Shown here: positions 17,584 through 26,080 of the stretch, in pieces
Position numbering within the stretch: position 1 is the first letter of the stretch
Layout: each line of letters begins with the position of its first letter
Assembly (NCBI RefSeq): GCF_900110375.1
Contig: NZ_FODN01000003.1
Span: forward strand, 186,001-250,000
Source of the DNA: Flavobacterium sinopsychrotolerans
Lineage (GTDB): Bacteria > Bacteroidota > Bacteroidia > Flavobacteriales > Flavobacteriaceae
Reading direction: 5' to 3'
DNA length: 64,000 nt
The notes under the pieces: model-generated
What the model saw: the letters and a program-made list of their open reading frames with translations, nothing else
What the model was told of the DNA's origin: nothing
Database searches by the model: none
Position numbers and translations under genes: made by a program

Positions 17584-18702
17584 ATGGACTTGAAAAAACT
17601 TAAAGATCAGTTGCAAACAGAGGTTGATACTGCTTTTTTATATGACAGTATTGCCGCTATTCAATCGGATGATAATCTTTCAAGAGTATTATTGAGTTTG
17701 GGTGAAATTGAGAAAGGACACGCGAAACACATGTTTGATAAAGTGTTGACTTTGGAACCAAATTATAAAATGCCTTCGCCTTCAGGAAGAGCAAAATTCC
17801 AATTAAAGTTGGGTAAAATCTTTGGCTACAGTTCTATTATTAGCAATCTTTCCAGTATAGAAAAGCAGTTTGCCGTAAATTCAATTAAAAATAAACTTAA
17901 AAGCGGAGAGAAACCAACAGGTTTTGAGCACAATCATCTTAATATTATTGAAGCAGTAAATAATAATGCTGCCTTGAATGTTTCCGGTGGCTTATTGTCT
18001 AAATTTGAAAGCAGGCATAAATCAGTAGGCGGAAATGCATTGCGTGCCGCCGTTTTAGGATCTAATGATGGATTGGTTTCTAATATGAGTTTGGTCATGG
18101 GAGTTGCTGGAGCAGCCGTTTCTAATGATACGATATTATTAACTGGTATTGCGGGACTTTTGGCAGGAGCAATTTCAATGGCTTTGGGTGAATGGCTTTC
18201 GGTACAAAGTTCCAGAGAATTAAACCAGCGCCAAATTGATTTGGAAACCGAAGAATTGGAAGCTTCTCCCGAAGAAGAGAAAAAAGAATTAGTTTTATTG
18301 TATCAGGCCAAAGGAATGAATGCTGTCGAAGCACAAAAACTGGCTGATAAAGCTTTTGAAAATCCTCAAACAGCAATAGATGCAATTATTACGGAGGAAT
18401 TGGGAATTGACAAAGAAGAATTAGGCGGTTCAGCCTGGGAAGCAGCAATAGCTTCATTCGTACTTTTTGCCATTGGAGCCATTATTCCATTGTATCCTTT
18501 TATGTTTTTGGACGGAAAAAATGCCATTTTATTGAGTGTGGGAAGCAGTGTTGTTGGACTTTTTGGAATTGGCGCCGCAATAACCTTATTGACCGGAAAA
18601 AGTATTTTGTTTTCTGGATTTAGACAAGTTTCTTTTGGATTACTGGCTGCAGCCGTAACTTATGGAATAGGTTCCCTGATTGGAGTTTCACTGGCGGGAT
18701 AA
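17584..18702 (+). CDS. Rubrerythrin-domain VIT1/CCC1-family metal transporter
   Basis: 372 residues. Residues 1-~130 are a ferritin-like four-helix domain with glutamate and ExxH-type ligands (LGEIEKGHAKHM). The remainder is the VIT1/CCC1 membrane domain: ALRAAVLGSNDGLVSNMSLVMG is split here around the first helix, then LTGIAGLLAGAISMALGEW and two more helix pairs at the C-terminus. Family members carry Fe2+ or Mn2+ out of the cytoplasm. It sits in the same transcript as the RND pump with a 16-base gap, which joins iron or manganese handling to the efflux response. Confidence 0.9.
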   Translation: MDLKKLKDQLQTEVDTAFLYDSIAAIQSDDNLSRVLLSLGEIEKGHAKHMFDKVLTLEPNYKMPSPSGRAKFQLKLGKIFGYSSIISNLSSIEKQFAVNSIKNKLKSGEKPTGFEHNHLNIIEAVNNNAALNVSGGLLSKFESRHKSVGGNALRAAVLGSNDGLVSNMSLVMGVAGAAVSNDTILLTGIAGLLAGAISMALGEWLSVQSSRELNQRQIDLETEELEASPEEEKKELVLLYQAKGMNAVEAQKLADKAFENPQTAIDAIITEELGIDKEELGGSAWEAAIASFVLFAIGAIIPLYPFMFLDGKNAILLSVGSSVVGLFGIGAAITLLTGKSILFSGFRQVSFGLLAAAVTYGIGSLIGVSLAG

Positions 18703-18757
18703 AATAATTAACATATTAAAAAATATTAAATAGTATTAAACTTTAAATAAAAAAAAT

Positions 18758-19267
18758 ATGAATAATGCTCATTTACACATGGTCGTAAATCATTTTCCAA
18801 TTATCGGAACCTTTTTTGGAATTGGAATTTTAATTACAGGAATATTTTTAAAGAACAATTCTATAAAAAATACTGCGTACGTTTTGTTTATTGTTGCAGC
18901 TATTTTTGGTGCATTCAGTATGGGAACTGGCGAGGGAGCAGAGGAAATGGTGGAAGATTTTCCAAATATTGGTAAAGCAATTATCCATGAACATGAAGAA
19001 TTAGCGGAGAAATTTGCTCTAGTACTTTATGTAACGGGAGTTTTTGCATTGATTTCATTAATAGCGACTGTAAAAAAGTTCCGATTGGCTAAAATATTTT
19101 CCTTTATTACGCTTGTTTTAGCATTGATAAGTGGAATTATGTCGATAAATGTTGGGACTTCGGGAGGAGAAATTCGTCATACAGAAATTAGAGAAAATAA
19201 TGCTGTTTCTGTGCCGGGAAATGAGAATACACCTGTGGAAAAAGAATACAAAAACTTAGAAGAATAA
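18758..19267 (+). CDS. Small DUF2231-like membrane protein
   Basis: 169 residues with four predicted membrane helices. The opening HLHMVVNHFPIIGTFFGIG resembles DUF2231 and related proteins, in which membrane histidines near helix ends may bind haem or metal. HEHEELAEKFA adds two further His. The C-terminal tail is polar and short. It is the last gene of the metal block, 55 bases after the VIT1-type gene. No precise function can be given. Confidence 0.75.
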   Translation: MNNAHLHMVVNHFPIIGTFFGIGILITGIFLKNNSIKNTAYVLFIVAAIFGAFSMGTGEGAEEMVEDFPNIGKAIIHEHEELAEKFALVLYVTGVFALISLIATVKKFRLAKIFSFITLVLALISGIMSINVGTSGGEIRHTEIRENNAVSVPGNENTPVEKEYKNLEE

Positions 19268-19308
19268 TATCCATTTAACAAAAATTAGCATTTAAGTTAC
19301 AATAAAAA

Positions 19309-19340
19309 TTGTTTTGTAAATAATTAATCTCTTATATTTG
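19309..19340 (+). promoter_or_regulatory. his operon promoter
   Basis: TTG (19309-19311) is followed after 21 bases by TATATTTG (19333-19340), a full match to the Bacteroidota consensus. Transcription would begin near 19346, about 22 bases before the leader peptide. Confidence 0.7.
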
Positions 19341-19367
19341 CAAAAGAATTAAAACAAAGCACACAAA

Positions 19368-19427
19368 ATGTTTATAAATCAATTGCATCATCATCATTTT
19401 CATTATTGCTCTCAAGCGATGTGTTAA
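19368..19427 (+). CDS. hisL: His-rich leader peptide of the histidine operon
   Basis: A 19-codon frame reads MFINQLHHHHFHYCSQAMC and stops at TAA 19425-19427. Five of six consecutive codons are His (four in a row, Phe, then His), the signature of transcription attenuation by ribosome stalling when charged histidyl-tRNA is short. It lies between a strong promoter and a terminator hairpin (19455-19489), 118 bases before hisG. It is far too short for routine gene calling. By analogy with enterobacterial hisL, a stalled ribosome would favour an antiterminator and let transcription enter hisG. Confidence 0.88.
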   Translation: MFINQLHHHHFHYCSQAMC

Positions 19428-19454
19428 TGGTATGTGTGTAAATCATCATATTCT

Positions 19455-19489
19455 AAAAACCCGTTTGAGTACATCAAACGGGTTTTTTT
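19455..19489 (+). terminator. his operon attenuator (intrinsic terminator)
   Basis: A 14-bp perfect stem (19455-19468 with 19474-19487), loop GTACA, ends in T7. It stands 28 bases after the leader-peptide stop and 56 bases before hisG, inside the operon leader, so it must be conditional. Confidence 0.88.
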
Positions 19490-19544
19490 ATTACCTATTA
19501 TTTGTACTCAATCAAAATATTTTAAACAAAAATAAAAAAACAAA

Positions 19545-20402
19545 ATGAGTACATTAAAAATTGCAATTCAAAAATCAGGACGTTTAAACGAAGACAGCAT
19601 TCAAATTTTAAAAGATGCAGGTATTTCAATAGATAACGGTATTGACCAATTAAAAGCTGAAGCATCCAATTTTCCTTTAGAAGTTTTATATTTAAGAAAT
19701 TCGGATATTCCTCAATATTTAATTGATGGAGTTGTAGATATTGCTATTGTTGGCGATAATCTATTAGTCGAAAAAGGCGGAAATATTGAAGTAATTCAAA
19801 AATTAGGTTTTTCAAAATGTAAAGTTTCTGTAGCTGTACCAAAAGCATTTGATTACAAATCCGTTAAAGATTTAGATGGTATGCGTATTGCGACTTCTTA
19901 TCCTAAAACAGTGCTTGATTTTTTTAATTCGAAAGGTGTAACTGTAGATATTCACCAAATTTCAGGTTCGGTTGAAATAGCCCCAAACATTGGTCTTGCT
20001 GATGCTATTGTTGATATTGTTTCTAGCGGAAGTACTTTATTCAAGAATAATCTAAAAGAGGTTGAAGTTATTTTTAAAAGTGAAGCAGTTTTAGCCGTTT
20101 CTCCAAAAGTAAGTCCTGAATCTCAAAAAATAATTGACACGTTAAAATTCAGAATCGAATCGGTTTTAAGAGCAAGAAAATCAAAATACATTTTGATGAA
20201 TGTGCCAAATGACAAAATTGAGGCAGTTGGTAAAATTCTTCCTGTATTACGAAGTTTGACGGTTTTGCCTTTGGCACAAGAAGGATGGAGCAGCGTTCAT
20301 TCTGTAATCGATAAAGATACTTTCTGGGATGTTATTGATCAACTAAAAGAAGCGGGAGCTGAAGGAATTTTAATTTGTCCAATTGAAAAAATGGTGCTTT
20401 AA
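19545..20402 (+). CDS. hisG: ATP phosphoribosyltransferase, long form
   Basis: 285 residues, first enzyme of histidine synthesis: it joins ATP and PRPP. The length marks the long form with a C-terminal regulatory ACT-like domain (about 215-285) that binds histidine, so no separate HisZ is needed. The PRPP-binding loop is at VDIVSSGSTLFKNNL, and IAIQKSGRLNEDS is the usual N-terminus. First structural gene after the attenuator; hisD follows after 78 bases. Confidence 0.96.
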   Translation: MSTLKIAIQKSGRLNEDSIQILKDAGISIDNGIDQLKAEASNFPLEVLYLRNSDIPQYLIDGVVDIAIVGDNLLVEKGGNIEVIQKLGFSKCKVSVAVPKAFDYKSVKDLDGMRIATSYPKTVLDFFNSKGVTVDIHQISGSVEIAPNIGLADAIVDIVSSGSTLFKNNLKEVEVIFKSEAVLAVSPKVSPESQKIIDTLKFRIESVLRARKSKYILMNVPNDKIEAVGKILPVLRSLTVLPLAQEGWSSVHSVIDKDTFWDVIDQLKEAGAEGILICPIEKMVL

Positions 20403-20480
20403 AATTTTAAATTATAGTTTATGAATTATGAGTTTAAAAAACGGAATAATTATATTATTTAATCTTTGAATAAAATTAAA

Positions 20481-21773
20481 ATGAATAAAATATACAATCC
20501 CAAAGCAGAATCGTGGTCTTCAATTTTAGAACGTCCTACCAAAACTATTGATGACATTGAAGCCACTGTAAAAGAAATTTTCAATGAAGTTCAAAAGAAA
20601 GGTGATGTTGCTGTTGCAAAATACACCTCGCTTTTTGATGGTGCCAAAATCGATACAATTGAAGTTTCTAAAGCTGAAATTGAGCAAGCTATTGCTTCCG
20701 TTTCTCCAGAGTTAAAAGAAGCTATCGAATTAGCAAAATCTAATATTTCAAAATTTCATATTGCTCAAAAAACGGATAGAGTTGCTGTAGAAACAATTGA
20801 AGGAGTAAATTGTTGGCAGGAAAAAAGACCGATTCAAAAAATCGGATTGTATATTCCTGGCGGAACCGCACCTTTATTTTCTACTGTTTTAATGCTTGCT
20901 GTTCCTGCAGAAATTGCTGGTTGTAACGAAATTGTTCTTTGTTCGCCACCGGATAAAAATGGAGTTATAAATCCTGCGATTTTGTACGCTGCAAATTTAT
21001 GTGGTGTGACAAAAATATTAAAAGTAGGTGGAATTCAGGCTATTGCAGGAATGACTTTTGGAACAGAAACAATCCCGAAAGTATATAAAATTTTTGGTCC
21101 TGGAAATCAATTTGTGACTGTGGCAAAACAATTAGCTACACAATTTGGTGTCGCAATCGATATGCCGGCTGGACCATCAGAATTATTGATTGTTGCTGAT
21201 GATACTGCAGTTCCGGCTTTTGTAGCTTCTGATTTATTGTCACAAGCAGAACACGGAGCGGACAGTCAGGTTATTTTAGTTTCTACTTCCAAAAAATTAA
21301 TTGATGCTGTAGAGACTGAAATTCAAATACAAATGGAAGCGTTGCCAAGAAAAGCTATTGCAGAAAAAGCCATTGCGAATTCTAAATTGATTTTTGTTAA
21401 AAATGACAAAATTGCTTTGGATTTAATCAACGAATATGGACCAGAACACTTTATTATTTGCTCTGAATATGATGATTTTTATAGCAATGGTGTTCAAAAC
21501 GCGGGTTCTGTATTCATAGGGAATTATACCCCTGAAAGTGCAGGTGATTATGCTTCCGGAACCAATCATACATTGCCAACTAACGGTTATGCAAAGAATT
21601 ACAGCGGTGTAAATCTGGATAGTTTTACCAAAGCGATGACTTTTCAAAAAATAACTCAAAAAGGCATACAAAATATCGGTAGAGCTATCGAAATTATGGC
21701 AGAAGCTGAAGGATTACAAGCACACAAAAATGCAGTTACATTACGATTAAAAGCGATTGAAGATGGAAAATAA
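20481..21773 (+). CDS. hisD: Histidinol dehydrogenase
   Basis: 430 residues; oxidises L-histidinol to histidine in two NAD-dependent steps at a zinc site. GLYIPGGTAPLFSTVLM, GPGNQFVTVAKQ and AGPSELLIVAD mark the cofactor regions, SQAEHGADSQ and the later GPEHF and NHTLPT hold the zinc and catalytic residues. I start at ATG 20481 (MNKIYNPK); an in-frame TTG at 20466 is less likely. Its end overlaps hisC by 11 bases, which implies coupled translation. Confidence 0.96.
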   Translation: MNKIYNPKAESWSSILERPTKTIDDIEATVKEIFNEVQKKGDVAVAKYTSLFDGAKIDTIEVSKAEIEQAIASVSPELKEAIELAKSNISKFHIAQKTDRVAVETIEGVNCWQEKRPIQKIGLYIPGGTAPLFSTVLMLAVPAEIAGCNEIVLCSPPDKNGVINPAILYAANLCGVTKILKVGGIQAIAGMTFGTETIPKVYKIFGPGNQFVTVAKQLATQFGVAIDMPAGPSELLIVADDTAVPAFVASDLLSQAEHGADSQVILVSTSKKLIDAVETEIQIQMEALPRKAIAEKAIANSKLIFVKNDKIALDLINEYGPEHFIICSEYDDFYSNGVQNAGSVFIGNYTPESAGDYASGTNHTLPTNGYAKNYSGVNLDSFTKAMTFQKITQKGIQNIGRAIEIMAEAEGLQAHKNAVTLRLKAIEDGK

Positions 21774-22815
21774 TTTCGACATAAATAATTTGGTCAGAGA
21801 AAACGTTAAGGAAATGAAACCCTATTCTTCGGCTCGTGATGAATTTGAGGATTTTGATACGGCTGATATGATTTTTTTGGATGCCAATGAAAATCCGTTT
21901 GAAAATGGTGTAAACCGTTATCCGGATCCACAACAAATAAGTGTGAAAGAGGTTTTGGCAAAACAAAGAAATGTCAAAACAAATCAAATTTTATTAGGTA
22001 ACGGAAGTGATGAAGTTTTGGATTTATTATTCAGAGCTTTTTGTGAGCCAAAAACAGATAACGTAATCACTTTGCCACCAACCTACGGAATGTATGGTGT
22101 TTTGGCGAATATTAATGCAGTAGAAAACAAAGAAATTTTACTCTCAGAAGACTTTCAACCGCAAATTGAGAAAATCATGGAAGCTGTTGATAAAAACACA
22201 AAAATTATCTTTTTGTGTTCTCCAAATAACCCAACCGGGAATTCATTCTCGGATGAAAGTGTTGCGTATCTTTTGCAAAATTTCAAAGGATTAGTGGTAA
22301 TTGACGAAGCCTATATTGACTTTTCAAAGAAAGATAGTTGGATCAATGAATTAGATGAGTATCCAAATCTTGTCATTACTCAAACACTATCAAAGGCGTA
22401 TGGTTTGGCAGGAATTAGATTGGGGATTTGTTATGCCTCTGCGGAAGTAATTTCGGTTTTAAATAAAATAAAGCCTCCATATAATGTGAATGAATTGACT
22501 CAAAAAAGAGCTTTGGAGCGATTGGATAATCCGGAAAAAATAAAATCTGAAATTGATTCTATTATAGAGCAGAGAGATGAGTTACTTAAAGTTTTACTTG
22601 ATGTTAAATTTATTGAGAAAATTTACCCAACAGAAGCTAATTTTATTTTAGTAAAAGTGGATGATGCCAATAAAATATATGATGAATTGATTGCGAAAGG
22701 AATTGTAATCCGGAACCGAACAACCCAGCCATTATGTGATAATTGTTTGCGTTTGACAGTTGGAACAGAACAGGAAAATATGAAATTAATAGTAGCTTTG
22801 AAAGAAATTAATTAA
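21763..22815 (+). CDS. hisC: Histidinol-phosphate aminotransferase
   Basis: 350 residues, a PLP fold-type I enzyme that converts imidazole-acetol phosphate to histidinol phosphate with glutamate. Motifs are NENPFENGVNRYPDP (substrate arm), GNGSDEVLDLL, CSPNNPTGN, VIDEAYIDF and the PLP lysine in TLSKAYGLAGIRLG. The start is ATG 21763 (MENNFDI), inside the hisD 3' end. It is followed by a DUF2846 gene rather than hisB, an insertion in the usual order. Confidence 0.95.
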   Translation: MENNFDINNLVRENVKEMKPYSSARDEFEDFDTADMIFLDANENPFENGVNRYPDPQQISVKEVLAKQRNVKTNQILLGNGSDEVLDLLFRAFCEPKTDNVITLPPTYGMYGVLANINAVENKEILLSEDFQPQIEKIMEAVDKNTKIIFLCSPNNPTGNSFSDESVAYLLQNFKGLVVIDEAYIDFSKKDSWINELDEYPNLVITQTLSKAYGLAGIRLGICYASAEVISVLNKIKPPYNVNELTQKRALERLDNPEKIKSEIDSIIEQRDELLKVLLDVKFIEKIYPTEANFILVKVDDANKIYDELIAKGIVIRNRTTQPLCDNCLRLTVGTEQENMKLIVALKEIN

Positions 22816-22832
22816 TATAAACTCAACCAAAA

Positions 22833-23255
22833 ATGAAAAAATCTATTTTTACCTTAATTGTTACTTTATTTTTTGCTTCACTTGCCTCGGCTCAAGACAG
22901 TACCAATGTTGAAACTGGCAAAATTTATTTTTTGCGTTCTACAGGTTTTCAGGGATCAGCAGTTGCCTTTAAAACTTTTATAGACGGTGAATTTGTTTGC
23001 AAATTGAACAATAAAAAATATTCTATTCACGAAGTTCCTGCCGGAAAGCATGAATGTTCTGTGCAATTTGGCGGTAAAGTCTCGAAAGATAAAGCTGAAA
23101 AATTTGTAATTCAAGTCGAGCCGGGTAAAATAACTTACGTTCAGCTTGTATTTGAAACTGGGATATTGATAAATAATATTTACTGTGAAGAAGTGACTGA
23201 GAATACAGCTAAATCCAAAATGACCAATATGACAGAGGATACTAAATGTTTGTAA
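22833..23255 (+). CDS. DUF2846 secreted protein inside the his operon
   Basis: 140 residues with a clear signal peptide (cut after ASLASAQ). The rest is a beta-sandwich-like DUF2846 domain: IYFLRSTGFQGSA, TFIDGEFVCKL, a turn at VPAGKHECSV and PGKITYVQL, which resemble carboxypeptidase-regulatory-like folds. No catalytic residues are apparent. It lies 17 bases after hisC and 196 bases before hisB, on the same strand, with a structured repeat in between. Nothing suggests a role in histidine synthesis; it is probably a passenger gene that came in with or beside the repeat. Confidence 0.8.
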   Translation: MKKSIFTLIVTLFFASLASAQDSTNVETGKIYFLRSTGFQGSAVAFKTFIDGEFVCKLNNKKYSIHEVPAGKHECSVQFGGKVSKDKAEKFVIQVEPGKITYVQLVFETGILINNIYCEEVTENTAKSKMTNMTEDTKCL

Positions 23256-23269
23256 TATTTAAAATAGAT

Positions 23270-23376
23270 TTCTACTACTCTGCGTTAGGGATAGCAGTGG
23301 AGCACTTTTTAGAGTAGAGGAACGAGACTGTAAAAAAGCGGGAACGTATAGCCCGACCCACAGGGAAACGCCCCAA
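23270..23376 (-). repeat. Structured intergenic repeat, copy A
   Basis: Outer arms GCGTT (23282-23286) and AACGC (23367-23371) pair, and an internal hairpin joins GCACTTTTT to AAAAAAGC. The complement holds CCACTGCTATC, which also occurs in copy B near 36040. The layout resembles dispersed elements I remember from Flavobacterium genomes and perhaps the Flavo-1 RNA family; that link is unverified. It separates the DUF2846 gene from hisB. Confidence 0.6.
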
Positions 23377-23451
23377 AAAATTGATACACAGACAAAATAA
23401 AATAAGAGACAAATAGCTAGTTTTAAATTAGCATAGCGCATAATTAATTAA

Positions 23452-24588
23452 ATGAAAAAAATACTCTTTATAGATCGCGACGGAACAATGGTTCTGGAGC
23501 CAAATGATTACCAACTTGACAGTTTTGAAAAATTAGAATTTTATCCAAATGCCTTTCAATATCTTGGTAAGATAGCAAAGGAATTGGATTTTGAATTGGT
23601 AATGGTTACGAATCAAGATGGTTTAGGAACTGATTCCCATCCGGAAATTAACTTTTGGCCCGTTCATAATTTAATCATGAAAGCGTTTGAAAATGAAGGA
23701 GTGGTTTTCAAAGAAGTGTTTATCGATAAGACTTTTCCGTACCAAAATGCACCGACTCGTAAACCTGCGACTGGAATGTTGACACAATATATTGACAATC
23801 CTGAATATGATTTGGAAAATTCATTTGTCATTGGAGACCGAATAACAGATGTAGAATTAGCCAAAAACTTATGTTCAAAAGCGATTTTCATTAACAAAGA
23901 TGAAGCTTTGGGAGGTGATGAAATATCGTCTAAAAGACACGAATTGGATTCGGTTATTGCCTTGCAAACTACTGATTGGAAAACCATTTACGAGTTTTTG
24001 AAATTAGAAGAACGCTCTGCAACCATTTCTAGAAAAACGAATGAAACGGATATTTTCATTAATTTAAATCTTGACGGAACAGGAAAAAGCAAAATTGAAA
24101 CAGGTATTGCGTTCTTTGATCACATGCTAGACCAAATTGCACGTCACGGACAAATGGACTTGGAAATCCTTGTAAAAGGTGATTTAGAAGTCGATGAACA
24201 CCACACAATTGAAGATACAGCGATTGCACTTGGAGAAGTTTTTGCGAAAGCATTAGGGAATAAATTAGGAATAGAACGTTATGGTTTTTGTTTACCAATG
24301 GACGATTGTTTAGCGCAAGTGGCTATTGATTTTGGAGGTAGAAACTGGCTAGTTTGGGAAACCGAATTTAAACGAGAAATGGTAGGTAAAATGCCTACGG
24401 AGATGTTTTATCATTTCTTCAAATCATTCTCGGACGGTGCTAAAGCTAACATCAACATCAAAGCAGAAGGAACGAACGAGCATCACAAGATAGAAGCTAT
24501 TTTTAAAGCTTTTGCAAAAGCTATAAAAGTTGCCGTAAAGCGTGATACAGAAAAAATGATTTTGCCGAGCACGAAAGGAATGTTGTAA
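23452..24588 (+). CDS. hisB: Bifunctional histidinol-phosphatase / imidazoleglycerol-phosphate dehydratase
   Basis: 378 residues with two domains. Residues 1-~165 are a HAD phosphatase (IDRDGTMV nucleophile motif, [19 protein letters not shown]) that dephosphorylates histidinol phosphate. Residues ~185-378 are the IGP dehydratase with metal-binding histidine motifs [26 protein letters not shown] and [11 protein letters not shown]. The fused form is common in Bacteroidota and enterobacteria. A 77-base gap rich in repeated AAAGTTT words follows before hisH. Confidence 0.95.
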   Translation: MKKILFIDRDGTMVLEPNDYQLDSFEKLEFYPNAFQYLGKIAKELDFELVMVTNQDGLGTDSHPEINFWPVHNLIMKAFENEGVVFKEVFIDKTFPYQNAPTRKPATGMLTQYIDNPEYDLENSFVIGDRITDVELAKNLCSKAIFINKDEALGGDEISSKRHELDSVIALQTTDWKTIYEFLKLEERSATISRKTNETDIFINLNLDGTGKSKIETGIAFFDHMLDQIARHGQMDLEILVKGDLEVDEHHTIEDTAIALGEVFAKALGNKLGIERYGFCLPMDDCLAQVAIDFGGRNWLVWETEFKREMVGKMPTEMFYHFFKSFSDGAKANINIKAEGTNEHHKIEAIFKAFAKAIKVAVKRDTEKMILPSTKGML

Positions 24589-24660
24589 AATTGTTTAAAG
24601 TTTAAAGTTTCAGGTTGACTCGAGCAACTTTAAACATTAAACCTTAAACTTGAAACAAAA
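24589..24660. repeat. Iterated-word inverted repeat between hisB and hisH
   Basis: The left part repeats TTTAAAG units (TTTAAAGTTTAAAGTTT), the right part carries the reverse-complementary words (AACTTTAAACATTAAAC, then TTAAACTTGAAAC), around a short unique centre containing CTCGAG. The whole could fold into an imperfect hairpin in the operon transcript. Confidence 0.6.
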
Positions 24661-24665
24661 CTAAA

Positions 24666-25253
24666 ATGAAAATAGTAATCATAAATTACGGCGCAGGAAA
24701 TATTCAAAGCATAAAATTCGCTATTGAAAGGTTAGGTTTTGAAGCTATTTTGAGTAACGATTGGACAGAAATCAAAGCTGCAGATAGGGTTATATTTCCA
24801 GGTGTAGGTGAGGCTAGTTTTGCAATGAAAATGCTTATTGATAGTGGTCTTGATGTATTAATCCCAACCTTGAAACAACCCGTTTTGGGAATCTGTTTGG
24901 GTATGCAATTGATGTGCAACAAATCAGAGGAAGGGAATACCATAGGATTAGGAATTTTTGATGTTGATGTAATCAAATTCACGCCAAAAGTGAAAGTGCC
25001 ACAGATGGGCTGGAACCAAATTTATAATTTGAAATCGCCTTTATTTACTGGAATTAATGAAAATGAATACATGTATTTAGTACATAGTTTTTATGCTCCT
25101 AATTGTCCTGAAGCCATTGCTACAACGAATTATGAAGTTGAATATGCCTCAGCTTTACAAAAGGATAATTTCTACGGAACACAATTTCATCCGGAAAAAA
25201 GCGGAGATGTTGGAGAACAAATTTTAGCAAATTTCTTAAAATTAAAGGATTGA
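24666..25253 (+). CDS. hisH: Imidazole glycerol phosphate synthase, glutaminase subunit
   Basis: 195 residues, class I glutamine amidotransferase. The nucleophile is Cys in PVLGICLGMQLM; the His and Glu of the triad are in FYGTQFHPEKSG. YGAGNIQS is the N-terminal family motif. It supplies ammonia to HisF, encoded two genes downstream. Confidence 0.96.
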   Translation: MKIVIINYGAGNIQSIKFAIERLGFEAILSNDWTEIKAADRVIFPGVGEASFAMKMLIDSGLDVLIPTLKQPVLGICLGMQLMCNKSEEGNTIGLGIFDVDVIKFTPKVKVPQMGWNQIYNLKSPLFTGINENEYMYLVHSFYAPNCPEAIATTNYEVEYASALQKDNFYGTQFHPEKSGDVGEQILANFLKLKD

Positions 25254-25351
25254 AAAATTCAAAGATTGAAAAATTAGAGAGTCAAAATTTCTTTAACTAA
25301 CAATGTCAATCTTTAAATAATTCAATTTTTAAATCTTTAAATTATAAATAA
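25254..25351. repeat. Iterated-word inverted repeat between hisH and hisA
   Basis: The left half contains AAATTCAAAGATTGAAAAATT; the right half contains AATCTTTAAATAATTC, AATTTTTAAATC and TTTAAATT, near-complements of the left words. The layout is the same as between hisB and hisH, but with different words. Confidence 0.55.
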
Positions 25352-26080
25352 ATGAGAATAATACCCGCGATAGATATCATAGACGGAAAATGTGTTCGCT
25401 TGTCAAAAGGCGATTACAATACCAAAATTATATACAATGAAAATCCACTTGAAGTGGCGAAATCATTTGAAGCTCACGGAATCGAATACTTGCATTTAGT
25501 TGATTTAGACGGAGCAAAGTCGAGCCAAATTGTAAATTACAAAATATTGGAGCAAATTGCTACACAAACCAAATTGAAAATTGATTTTGGCGGTGGATTA
25601 AAATCGGATTCCGATTTAAAGATTGCTTTCGAAAGTGGTGCGAATCAAATAACCGGTGGAAGTATTGCCGTGAAGAATAGAGAACTATTCGAAAAATGGA
25701 TTGCAAAATATGGTTCTGATAAAATCATTTTGGGAGCAGATGCTAATAATGAAAAAGTAGCTGTTTCAGGTTGGTTGGAAGATTCAAACGAAGATTTGAT
25801 TCCTTTTATACAGGATTACCAAAGCAAAGGAATTCAGTACGTAATTTGTACCGATATTGCCAAAGACGGTATGCTTGAAGGGCCATCTTTCGATTTATAT
25901 GCAAAAATTTTGGCTGAAGCCAAAGGAATAAAATTGATTGCTTCAGGAGGAATTTCTACTTTTGACGAGTTGCCAAGACTAGCCGAATTAGGTTGTGAAG
26001 GAACAATAATCGGAAAAGCAATTTACGAAGGACGAATTTCATTGAAACAATTGGAAAACTATATTTTAGAAAAATGTTAA
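25352..26080 (+). CDS. hisA: ProFAR isomerase
   Basis: 242 residues, TIM barrel. It opens the ring of ProFAR to PRFAR. The catalytic Asp pair is in [14 protein letters not shown] and [13 protein letters not shown]; phosphate-binding loops are GGGLKSD and ASGGIST. Its last seven bases overlap hisF. Confidence 0.96.
   Translation: MRIIPAIDIIDGKCVRLSKGDYNTKIIYNENPLEVAKSFEAHGIEYLHLVDLDGAKSSQIVNYKILEQIATQTKLKIDFGGGLKSDSDLKIAFESGANQITGGSIAVKNRELFEKWIAKYGSDKIILGADANNEKVAVSGWLEDSNEDLIPFIQDYQSKGIQYVICTDIAKDGMLEGPSFDLYAKILAEAKGIKLIASGGISTFDELPRLAELGCEGTIIGKAIYEGRISLKQLENYILEKC

Noticed and set aside
23259..23441. 60-codon minus-strand frame between the DUF2846 gene and hisB
   Set aside because: It lies across the structured repeat, has no recognisable domain, and the repeat's stems explain the sequence better.
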